NCBI GenBank assembly: GCA_039815415.1
Contig: JBCBZH010000240.1
Span: forward strand, 1 to 6,879
From: JBCBZH01 sp039815415
Lineage (GTDB): Bacteria; Bacteroidota; Rhodothermia; Rhodothermales; Rubricoccaceae
Length of the DNA: 6,879 nucleotides
Direction: 5' to 3'
Made by a program: the position numbers and the translations under genes. Shown in pieces: positions 1 through 5,627 of this stretch. The number at the start of each line of letters is the position of its first letter. The stretch's first letter is position 1. The notes below the pieces were generated by a model, which saw only the letters and a program-made list of their open reading frames with translations, ran no database searches and was not told where the DNA came from.

Positions 1-94
1 CAAGTGTGGGAGAACATCCAGCGCGATCACGGCAAAAACACTCTGTTTCGCGCTCTTTAACTTTGTGCGATATCCGAGGCGAGCATCGAGTGGC
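1..94 (+). mobile_element. Possible end of an inserted element: C-terminus of an unidentified plus-strand protein plus its downstream end
   Basis: Plus-strand frame 1 is open from the window edge to a TAA at 58-60 and reads as a natural protein end (…WENIQRDHGKNTLFRAL). The bases after it up to about 94 lead into the hydrolase gene on the other strand, whose family-like sequence stops at this point. The simplest reading is that an inserted element, such as an insertion sequence with its transposase reading toward the hydrolase, interrupts that gene. I cannot name the protein family from 19 residues, and no terminal inverted repeat can be proved because the other end lies outside the window. 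A non-transposase gene joined by another rearrangement is equally possible. Confidence 0.3.
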
Positions 95-439
95 GCGCCG
101 GTCCTCGAAGGTGATGGCATCGGGCGCGAGCACAGCTACGCCGCGGCTCGCCAGCGCGGGACCGAAGGCCTGTAGCGGATCGCCTGCGTCCCCCGCCACC
201 TCGCTCTTGCCGAGGTGCCACTCGCCCGCGTGCTGGTGGAAGATGACCACGCCGCCCACGGGCCCCGTGCCGCGAGGCATGAACAGGATCGCTGGGATGG
301 GGTCGCCTTCGAGTCCCTCGTACTCCAGACGCTTGCGCGTGTAGTGCTCAGTCTCTGCTGCATGGCCCCGACGCACATCCACAGACACTGGAGTCGCCAG
401 CTCGAGGGTGGAGCGGAGTCGAGGAATCACATCGGTCAT
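2..439 (-). CDS. Alpha/beta hydrolase (dienelactone-hydrolase/acetyl-esterase-like), N-terminal part only, probably truncated
   Basis: The frame opens with ATG at 439 and stays open to the window edge. Residues 38-58 (RLEYEGLEGDPIPAILFMPR) and 63-74 (GVVIFHQHAGEW) match the first strands and the oxyanion-hole segment of dienelactone-hydrolase-like alpha/beta hydrolases. Residues 92-115 (…ASRGVAVLAPDAITFEDRR) match the next helix and strand. The nucleophile serine and the rest of the triad would lie further downstream and are not present. After residue 115 the translation changes to a Cys/Lys/Arg-rich stretch unlike a hydrolase, and the same DNA (1-60) reads better as a plus-strand protein end. 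The gene is therefore probably broken near position 95. It diverges from the DoxX gene across a 135-bp gap. No clear Shine-Dalgarno precedes the ATG. The family call is fairly sure, but the substrate is unknown. Confidence 0.6.
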   Translation of the reverse strand, partial: MTDVIPRLRSTLELATPVSVDVRRGHAAETEHYTRKRLEYEGLEGDPIPAILFMPRGTGPVGGVVIFHQHAGEWHLGKSEVAGDAGDPLQAFGPALASRGVAVLAPDAITFEDRRATRCSPRISHKVKERETECFCRDRAGCSPTL

Positions 440-574
440 GGACCGAGGATAGCGGTGCGGCGCAGACCCCGAGACAGGGCACTCCGTTGGGGCCTGCTAG
501 AGAATCAACAGGAACGGTACAGTGTGTTAGGTCGCCAGCCCGTTGCGTCTCCAGATCCATTCCTGTCCCGATCC
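440..574. promoter_or_regulatory. Divergent intergenic region between the hydrolase and the DoxX gene
   Basis: This 135-bp gap lies between two divergently oriented start codons, so it must hold the promoters for both genes. I see no convincing -35/-10 pair and no strong Shine-Dalgarno on either side. A TATCCT on the minus strand lies only about 10 bases upstream of the hydrolase ATG and could belong to a leaderless transcript, but this is weak. Confidence 0.3.
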
Positions 575-994
575 ATGACTCAGCCACTTCCCTCAGACGT
601 GTCGGCTCGTCACGCGCTCACGGCACTCCGCATCGGAGTTGCGCTCCTGCTCATCGTCCATGGTGTCGCGCGTGTCGGCCTGGGCATTGTGGACGACTTC
701 GGCGGCTTCCTCAATGGCATCGGCTTCCCGTTCGGCGTCGCGCTGGCGTGGGGGATCACCGTCTTCGAGATCGTCGGCGGGCTGGTACTGGCGGCAGGCC
801 GGTGGATACGACCCATCGCGCTCGTGTTCGCCCTCGAGCTGGCGATGGGCATCGTCCTCGTCCACGCGCCCGAAGGGTGGTTCGTGGTGGGCGCGGGCCG
901 CAATGGGATGGAGTACAGCGTGCTGCTGATTGCGGTCCTCTTAGCAGTGGCGTACCACGCGCCGTCGCGTGCCGTGGCTCCTCCATCGGACTGA
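575..994 (+). CDS. DoxX family four-helix membrane protein
   Basis: This 139-residue protein has four hydrophobic segments, at about residues 14-34, 52-75, 78-98 and 112-130, as expected for the DoxX family. The polar link between helices 3 and 4 contains G-W-F-V…N-G-M-E-Y, which resembles the conserved loop of that family. DoxX proteins are small inner-membrane proteins. Some have been tied to quinone or thiosulfate oxidation or to oxidative-stress complexes, but most have no proven role, and nothing here narrows it. The frame is open upstream to 215, but the membrane protein begins naturally at the ATG at 575; the upstream frame overlaps the divergent hydrolase and has no family character. 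Codon use is GC-rich like umuC. A perfect inverted repeat starts at the base after the stop codon. Confidence 0.82.
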   Translation: MTQPLPSDVSARHALTALRIGVALLLIVHGVARVGLGIVDDFGGFLNGIGFPFGVALAWGITVFEIVGGLVLAAGRWIRPIALVFALELAMGIVLVHAPEGWFVVGAGRNGMEYSVLLIAVLLAVAYHAPSRAVAPPSD

Positions 995-1028
995 CTCGCC
1001 AGCTCGGTTCTGGCCTTGAGCTGGCGAG
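995..1028. repeat. Perfect 11-bp inverted repeat directly after the DoxX stop codon
   Basis: CTCGCCAGCTC at 995-1005 and GAGCTGGCGAG at 1018-1028 are exact reverse complements around a 12-base loop. The position, touching the stop codon, suits a transcript-end hairpin, but no T-rich tract follows, so it is not a standard intrinsic terminator. The GAGCTGGCG core also occurs in the intergenic repeats near 3512 and 6383. Confidence 0.6.
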
Positions 1029-1053
1029 GATCCCTGTGCCTGGAGTGGGACTC

Positions 1054-1091
1054 AATCGGATTTCCGTAGAGACCCGTAGCGGCCCGTAGCG
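1054..1091 (+). repeat. 38-bp direct repeat, copy 1, with three CCGTAG units at 10-bp spacing
   Basis: This copy matches 1126-1163 at 32 of 38 positions. It starts with a short palindrome, CGGATTTCCG, and then carries CCGTAG at 1064, 1074 and 1084, which is one helical turn apart and so on the same DNA face. It looks like a protein-binding array, such as recombinase arm sites or an operator. The binding protein is unknown and no gene for it is visible. Confidence 0.55.
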
Positions 1092-1125
1092 CATTGGAAT
1101 CGCTCAACACGACCCGCTTTCTACA

Positions 1126-1163
1126 AATCGGATTTCCGCGGAGACCCGTAGTATCCCGTAGTG
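1126..1163 (+). repeat. 38-bp direct repeat, copy 2, with phased CCGTAG units
   Basis: This is the second copy of the 1054-1091 repeat, 72 bp downstream. CCGTAG units occur at 1146 and 1156, and the first unit is degenerate (CCGCGG at 1136), so the 10-bp phase is kept. Most of the differences between copies lie between or inside the unit positions. Directly after it, at 1167-1191, a short imperfect tandem repeat of GCCTACATTTCG is present. Confidence 0.55.
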
Positions 1164-1375
1164 CCAGCCTACATTTCGGCCTACATTTTCGGTTTATCCG
1201 CACCAGCTCGCAAAACGTCACAGCGAGAGAGGTTGCCAGCGGCAATAGGCACCAGCCTCGATGTCAGGGATTGGTGTGACACTACTTCGGGCACCCGAGC
1301 ACCCGATCATGCGAGTCACAACTTGAATTGTACGCCGTGTACCTTCGTGCCCATACAAGTCTAGCAAATGTGCCG
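1164..1375 (+). promoter_or_regulatory. Gene-free leader upstream of the GHKL ATPase-nuclease gene
   Basis: No credible coding frame is seen here. The stretch holds an imperfect tandem GCCTACATT(T)TCG pair (1167-1191), a small palindrome GTGTGACAC (1274-1282), an exact 8-bp tandem GCACCCGA (1291-1306), and GTAC-N5-GTAC (1330-1342). A weak -35-like TTGTAC at 1328 with CATACA at 1352 could be the promoter, but the match is poor. No clear Shine-Dalgarno precedes the ATG pair at 1376/1379. Confidence 0.3.
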
Positions 1376-3451
1376 ATGATGACCTCGAACGTACAGGGGC
1401 GACTCCGGAACACTCATGTTCCCTACCCCCAGGCCCTAGTTCCGGTCTATGAGGCAGTCGCTAACTCTATTCACGCCATTGAGGACGGCGTAGGATTGGC
1501 GGGAGGTCGGATCCAAGTTGTCTTGGGCAGGTCGCCAGGCGTCCACGAGGATGCCGAGCCCGAGACCTGGATCATCGAATCTCTACAGATCAAGGACAAC
1601 GGAGTTGGGTTCACCTCCGAGAACTGGGATTCGTTCAACGAAGCGGACTCCCGATTGAAGGAATCTCGTGGTGGCCGGGGCCTTGGGAGGTTTACGTGGC
1701 TCAAGGTCTTCAGAAAGGCGAAGGTGGAGAGCTACTTCGTAGAGAATGGCCAGACCCGAGTTCGGTCGTTTGTGTTCAAGAGGTCCCGTGAGGGAATCGA
1801 GGACGTGAGCGAAGGGCCCGCCTCTGGTCCGCCTCACACTTCAAATGAGCTGTACGGACCAGGAGACGACTATCGTCGGGCGATGCCGACGACTGCTGTT
1901 GGTATGGCAGAGCGACTCGTCGAGCACTTCCTCCCGCAGTTAGTTTTGCGATCGATGCCGAGACTCACCGTCTCTGATCCAGCGGTCGGTGTCGAGATTG
2001 ACCTTCACCAGACGTTTGGCGCGCTCGTTGACGACACACGTGTCGACGAGATCCAGGTGGCAGGCTTTGATTTTGAGCTAACCCACTTCATCGTCACGCC
2101 TGACAAAAAATCCGAGCATGCCATCGCCCTTACTGCGAATGGCAGGAAGGTCGAAGAGTGGACCAAATTGAACAAGGACCTGACGGATTTAAAGGGCTCT
2201 TTGTCGATGGCACTTGAGTATGCAGGGGGCGACGGCGAGTTGGACCCGCACCTCAAGCCCTTTATCGGCAAGGACAACGTGTACTACGCTGGGTATCTCA
2301 GCGGTTCGTTTCTCGACCAGCATGTTGACCCTGGCAATCGATTGTCCATCCGATTTCCTAGGTCGACCACGACCCCTGTCGATGAAACCGTTGTAACTGA
2401 GTCAGCCCTTCGCTCAGCTGTAGTGGACCATGTCAAGGACTACCTCGCCCCGTTCCTTCGCCCACTTCGCGAGGCTGCGGAGCGGAGGGTCTTTGACAAA
2501 GTCGAAACCGAGTTTCCTCAATTCCGTGCAGTAGTCGCTCGGAGACCCGAAGTGCTCGATCAGATCAGTGTAGGCGACACGGACGCAAAGATCGAAAAGG
2601 TGTTATACAACACCCACCGCGACCTACGGCATGATGCCGTCATCACGGCTTCCAAGATCCAGGAGGCCAGCGCCGACGAGATCGAGTCTGGTCGATTCGA
2701 GGGATTCGCTGAACTCTGGAACGACCTCCAGAAGGATGAGCTTGCCCGGTACGTGATCCACCGGCGCACGACACTTGACATCTTGGAGACGTACCTCCAA
2801 GCTGACCCGGAAAAGGGGGTTGCGCTGGAGGACCAGGTACACAAGTTGATCTATCCCATGAGGACGTCCTCGACGCAGGTGGATCCGGACGCACAGAACC
2901 TCTGGCTTATCGATGAGCGCCTAGCCTTCCACAGGTTTCTTGCTTCAGATGTCCCTCTGAAGAAGTTTGAAGTAGCAGAAATAGACTCCCCCCGTCGCCC
3001 CGATTTGGCGGTGTTCAATAGCAGGGTTGCCCTTGTTGGCGAAGACAGTGGGCCGTACAGCGCCATCTCAATTTTTGAGTTCAAGAAGCCTCGCCGGGAC
3101 GATTATCGAGGAGGTGATGACAAAAAGAACCCCTTGCAACAACTGTTCGACTATGTAGAAGAAATCCGAGCCGGGAAGGCCCTGACGGTGAATCACCGCC
3201 AAATCGAGGTGAGTCCGGAAAGGACCAGGTTCTTTCTGTATCTGGTGGCGGACATTACGCCGACTCTGCGAAAAATCATCCTTCAACGTTCGTTCCATCC
3301 TACCGCGGACGAACAGGGGTATTACCAAGTCGTACCGGCACTGAACGCATACGTTGAGGTATTGGGGTGGGACAAGCTTGTACGGGACGCTCGCAAGCGC
3401 AATGAAGTCTTGTTCCACAAGCTCGGTCTCCCAAAGAACCTGACACCATGA
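1376..3451 (+). CDS. GHKL-type ATPase fused to a PD-(D/E)XK nuclease-like domain (putative defence protein)
   Basis: This is a 691-residue protein. Residues 1-220 form a GHKL (HSP90/MutL/gyrase B) ATPase: the N-box is VYEAVANS with E26 and N30, the first G-box is DNGVG with D74, G76 and G78, and the lid is GGRGLGR at 99-105. A following segment containing ALTANGRKVEEW resembles the transducer part of MutL/HSP90-like proteins. The C-terminal part holds RPDLAVF (D543), EFK (E568, K570) and QLFDY (Q589, Y593), which is the D…ExK…QxxxY layout of PD-(D/E)XK nucleases. No membrane segments are seen. The frame opens at a TTG at 1328, but homology-like sequence begins after the ATG pair at 1376/1379, so I place the start there. 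The gene is solitary, lower in GC than umuC, bordered by repeats, and convergent with the hydrolase gene downstream. ATP-dependent DNA cleavage for defence is inferred; the exact family is not recognised. Confidence 0.8.
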   Translation: MMTSNVQGRLRNTHVPYPQALVPVYEAVANSIHAIEDGVGLAGGRIQVVLGRSPGVHEDAEPETWIIESLQIKDNGVGFTSENWDSFNEADSRLKESRGGRGLGRFTWLKVFRKAKVESYFVENGQTRVRSFVFKRSREGIEDVSEGPASGPPHTSNELYGPGDDYRRAMPTTAVGMAERLVEHFLPQLVLRSMPRLTVSDPAVGVEIDLHQTFGALVDDTRVDEIQVAGFDFELTHFIVTPDKKSEHAIALTANGRKVEEWTKLNKDLTDLKGSLSMALEYAGGDGELDPHLKPFIGKDNVYYAGYLSGSFLDQHVDPGNRLSIRFPRSTTTPVDETVVTESALRSAVVDHVKDYLAPFLRPLREAAERRVFDKVETEFPQFRAVVARRPEVLDQISVGDTDAKIEKVLYNTHRDLRHDAVITASKIQEASADEIESGRFEGFAELWNDLQKDELARYVIHRRTTLDILETYLQADPEKGVALEDQVHKLIYPMRTSSTQVDPDAQNLWLIDERLAFHRFLASDVPLKKFEVAEIDSPRRPDLAVFNSRVALVGEDSGPYSAISIFEFKKPRRDDYRGGDDKKNPLQQLFDYVEEIRAGKALTVNHRQIEVSPERTRFFLYLVADITPTLRKIILQRSFHPTADEQGYYQVVPALNAYVEVLGWDKLVRDARKRNEVLFHKLGLPKNLTP

Positions 3452-3490
3452 GCCAGTATGCTGCGGATCGAGTACTAAGCCCTCCTCTCC

Positions 3491-3523
3491 TGGCCGAGGG
3501 TAGATCCAGCGAGCTGGCGCGTC
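3491..3523. repeat. Dispersed intergenic repeat, copy 1 (GAGCTGGCG core), in the convergent gap 3452-3611
   Basis: Bases 3501-3523 match 6373-6395 at 20 of 23 positions, and the likeness extends left to 3491 with one gap and two mismatches. The copy lies in the 160-bp gap between the convergent ATPase-nuclease and cysteine hydrolase genes. Compared with the other copy its hairpin is weak (CCAG/CTGG only). No T-rich terminator is seen anywhere in this gap. Confidence 0.5.
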
Positions 3524-3611
3524 GTCGCTCCCAACCGCGCGAGACGCCACGGCGAAGCGACCAGAGGCAACTCACCCCGCCTCCTGGTGTAACTCGGACT
3601 CATCCGCACTA

Positions 3612-4157
3612 TCACACGGCAGTATAGAATCGGACCCCTCGCTCGTGGGTCCACGTGGCCTGCCCACCGCGCAACACCAGCTGAGAGGTCAGCACCGTAT
3701 AGCCAAGCCCCGTTGCCCCAGCTCGCATGATGCCCGGATTGTGGGGAGGACCATCGTAGCCTCCGACGGCACTCACCTTGACGCACTGCTGCGACGAGTA
3801 CCCCATCATCACCAGCATCCGGATGCCCTGCCCCTGAAGGGTTGTATGGAAGTTGGGGTTGACGTTCGAAGCGAACGCATTGATGTGGGGCTTGGTGATC
3901 ACTACAGCGCCTGGTGCAGCAGCGGCCAACGGTGCGCGGGTTGGGAGATTCGCGCCAGCCCCAGGGTTGGGATTGAGTTCCACGAAGTACACGGGCAAGC
4001 CGAGTGGGGCCACATGGGCGAGCACCTGTGCTTGCTGAGGCGTCTGGGGCTGTGCAGCCGCCCCCTGCTCATCGATCACGACAACGGCGATCTGGTGCCC
4101 TTCCTGCTCGTACTGCGTGATCGCTTGCCTGAGGGTCTGATGGTGGATGACAGACAT
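3612..4157 (-). CDS. Isochorismatase-type cysteine hydrolase
   Basis: This 181-residue protein has the three family landmarks in order. The acidic residue is D29 in VVVIDEQG after the first strand, the lysine is K89 in VITKPHINAF, and the nucleophile is C125 in MMGYSSQQCVK. Spacing and length match the isochorismatase-like superfamily, cytosolic enzymes that hydrolyse amides such as nicotinamide or N-carbamoyl compounds, or vinyl ethers such as isochorismate. The substrate cannot be read from the sequence. The frame runs on upstream into umuC, but the ATG at 4157 gives the standard N-terminus and leaves 47 bp after the umuC stop. It may be the last gene of a umuD-umuC operon or have its own promoter near 4194. 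No strong Shine-Dalgarno is visible. The 9-mer CAGTATAGA occurs at both ends of the gene (3620-3628 and 4193-4201). Confidence 0.75.
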   Translation of the reverse strand: MSVIHHQTLRQAITQYEQEGHQIAVVVIDEQGAAAQPQTPQQAQVLAHVAPLGLPVYFVELNPNPGAGANLPTRAPLAAAAPGAVVITKPHINAFASNVNPNFHTTLQGQGIRMLVMMGYSSQQCVKVSAVGGYDGPPHNPGIMRAGATGLGYTVLTSQLVLRGGQATWTHERGVRFYTAV

Positions 4158-4185
4158 TCTTGGTACCGGTAGTCCGCGATAGTAC

Positions 4186-4222
4186 GTCCGGACAGTATAG
4201 AGGCCTAGCTCGCGACCGCCAG
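4186..4222 (-). promoter_or_regulatory. Possible promoter for the cysteine hydrolase gene
   Basis: On the minus strand TATACT (4199-4194) is a good -10 match about 37 bases upstream of the ATG at 4157. The hexamer 17 bases further upstream, CTGGCG (4222-4217), is a poor -35. An 8-bp palindrome, GTCCGGAC (4186-4193), overlaps the predicted transcription start area and could be an operator. The element overlaps the end of umuC. Confidence 0.25.
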
Positions 4223-5617
4223 ACCATCGTTGGGGAAGCCTGGGGAGCCTGATACAGCCACGGCCAGCTCGTCCCAGCGCGTCGTGAACCTCGGGCTCAT
4301 CCGCTCCCGCCGCATCTCCCACGTTGGCGCCTCTGACGACCCGTCGCGTGTCTTCCGGAGCGTCGCTGGACACCCCTGGGCTGCGACCACAACCGACCGC
4401 TTCCCGAAACGGCGATTGGCCGCGTCGAGCGCCGCCATCAGCGCTGCTCGCTCTTCGCGCTCACCATCTGTCTTCGGCACCGTGAAGAGTGCCCGTTGTT
4501 CGGTACCCAGAGGTCGAATCTCGGCCAGCATCACACCGGCCTTTCGATAGCGGAACGGACTCCCTCGCGAGTCGGTCTCCGAATAGGCGCGCCGCAGACA
4601 ACGCTTGGCAGCCGCCACCAGCTCGACGGCATCCGACGTGGCCTCGACGAGCGCCTCGCCCTGCGCGCCCGAGCGGTGGGGCCCCTTCCCAAAGCTCTTG
4701 GTCGTGATAAACGCTGAGATCTGGGAGGCCACCAGACCCTCGCGCCTCAGCTTCTCCGCCGCCCGGAAGGCATGCGTGGCCACGGCCTGTGAGAGTGCTG
4801 CCAGCTCGGTCGTCGGCTCGCCGAAGGACCTCGACTTGACGAGTGTTTGGCGAGTGATGGGTGCGTGTTCGAGCTGGAGACACGGGACGCCTCGCAGCTC
4901 ATGCGCTGTGCGTGAGAGTACGACGTTGAAGTGGCTCCGGATCAGTCGGTCTGGCAGCCGCGAGAGCTTGGCAGCGGTCGAGCCGCCGAGATCCCGGAGC
5001 CGCTGACTCCACCGCCGCCCGACACCCCACACGTCACCCACGTCCATCTGCTCGAGCCACGCGTCGCGATCAGGATGCCCCCAGAGACAGACGCAGGGCT
5101 TGTCGCCAGCCCGTAGGCGGACCTTGGCCCACTCCGAGGCAGCCTTGGCGAGCGTCTTGGTTTCAGCAAATGAGACCCGGACTGGGATGCCCGTCCAGCG
5201 GAGCACGCGCTGTCGAATCTCGCGGGCCTTCTCTTCCATCTGGACGCACACCTCAGCTGGCGATCCGGCAGGTGTGGGCATGGACAGGAAGGCCTCGTCG
5301 ACGGAGTAGACCTCGATTTCGGGCGTGAAGGTCTCCAGCGTCTCCATCACGCGGCGCGACATGTCGCCGTAGAGCGTGTAGTTCGAGCTGAACACCTTTG
5401 CCCCTAGTGCCGCCAGCTCATCACGCACCTTGAAGAAGGGTGCGCCCATCTTGATGCCCCCGTCCTTGACCTCTTGAGACCTAGCAATCACGCAGCCGTC
5501 GTTGTTGGAGAGCACGGCCACAGGCACGTCCTCGAGCTGAGGATCGAAGACCCGCTCGCAGGAGCAGTAGAACGCTGAGCAGTCCACCAGCGCGTAGAGA
5601 CGACGGGGTCGGTTCAT
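4205..5617 (-). CDS. umuC: UmuC-like Y-family DNA polymerase (Pol V catalytic subunit)
   Basis: This 470-residue protein is an error-prone translesion polymerase. The palm carries the metal-binding residues: D12 in ALVDCSAFY and D107/E108 in YSVDEAF. UmuC-specific blocks follow: VPVAVLSNNDGCVIARS (31-47), FSSNYTLYGDMSRRVM, VWGVGRR, HFNVVLSRTAHELRGVPCLQLE, and a little-finger segment with SRSFGE. QRALF near the C-terminal third fits the beta-clamp binding motif (QxxLF). The SPRFTTRWDEL block near the end is typical of UmuC. It is longer than E. coli UmuC (422 residues), partly through a 15-residue C-terminal tail and small internal insertions. An in-frame ATG lies 96 bases upstream, but the start at 5617 is set by an ideal GGAGG 5 bases before it and by the match to UmuC. 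It overlaps the umuD translation-termination region as a coupled gene. Confidence 0.95.
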   Translation of the reverse strand: MNRPRRLYALVDCSAFYCSCERVFDPQLEDVPVAVLSNNDGCVIARSQEVKDGGIKMGAPFFKVRDELAALGAKVFSSNYTLYGDMSRRVMETLETFTPEIEVYSVDEAFLSMPTPAGSPAEVCVQMEEKAREIRQRVLRWTGIPVRVSFAETKTLAKAASEWAKVRLRAGDKPCVCLWGHPDRDAWLEQMDVGDVWGVGRRWSQRLRDLGGSTAAKLSRLPDRLIRSHFNVVLSRTAHELRGVPCLQLEHAPITRQTLVKSRSFGEPTTELAALSQAVATHAFRAAEKLRREGLVASQISAFITTKSFGKGPHRSGAQGEALVEATSDAVELVAAAKRCLRRAYSETDSRGSPFRYRKAGVMLAEIRPLGTEQRALFTVPKTDGEREERAALMAALDAANRRFGKRSVVVAAQGCPATLRKTRDGSSEAPTWEMRRERMSPRFTTRWDELAVAVSGSPGFPNDGLAVAS

Positions 5618-5627
5618 CGTCACCTCC
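5618..5627 (-). promoter_or_regulatory. umuC ribosome binding site coupled to the umuD stop codon
   Basis: On the minus strand GGAGGTGACG precedes the umuC ATG. GGAGG (5627-5623) is a full Shine-Dalgarno with 5-base spacing, and the umuD stop TGA (5622-5620) lies within it, two bases before the umuC start. This arrangement points to translational coupling and decides the umuC start. Confidence 0.8.

Noticed and set aside
527..533. GTTAGGT upstream of the DoxX gene and GTTAGAT at 6371 as integron attC core sites
   Set aside because: Both fit GTTRRRY, but no RYYYAAC partner lies in the preceding 40-130 bases of either, and no integron integrase gene is present, so attC is not supported.
995..1028. 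Rho-independent terminator after the DoxX gene
   Set aside because: The hairpin is perfect but no run of T follows the right arm, so I list it as an inverted repeat only.
487..1089. 200-residue plus-strand frame overlapping the DoxX gene
   Set aside because: It is Arg/Gly/Pro-rich and out of frame with a convincing four-helix membrane protein, as expected of a GC-rich shadow frame.
3645..4172. 175-residue plus-strand frame opposite the cysteine hydrolase
   Set aside because: The minus-strand protein has intact D-K-C catalytic residues and strand patterns; the plus-strand frame shows no recognisable fold.
5110..5116. CCCGTAG inside umuC as a further copy of the phased repeat
   Set aside because: It is a single hexamer-scale match within conserved coding sequence, without the 10-bp series or the flanking palindrome.
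4230..5309. Several plus-strand open frames across umuC
   Set aside because: They are antisense shadows of a fully conserved UmuC; their translations are Arg/Ser/Pro-rich with no family features.
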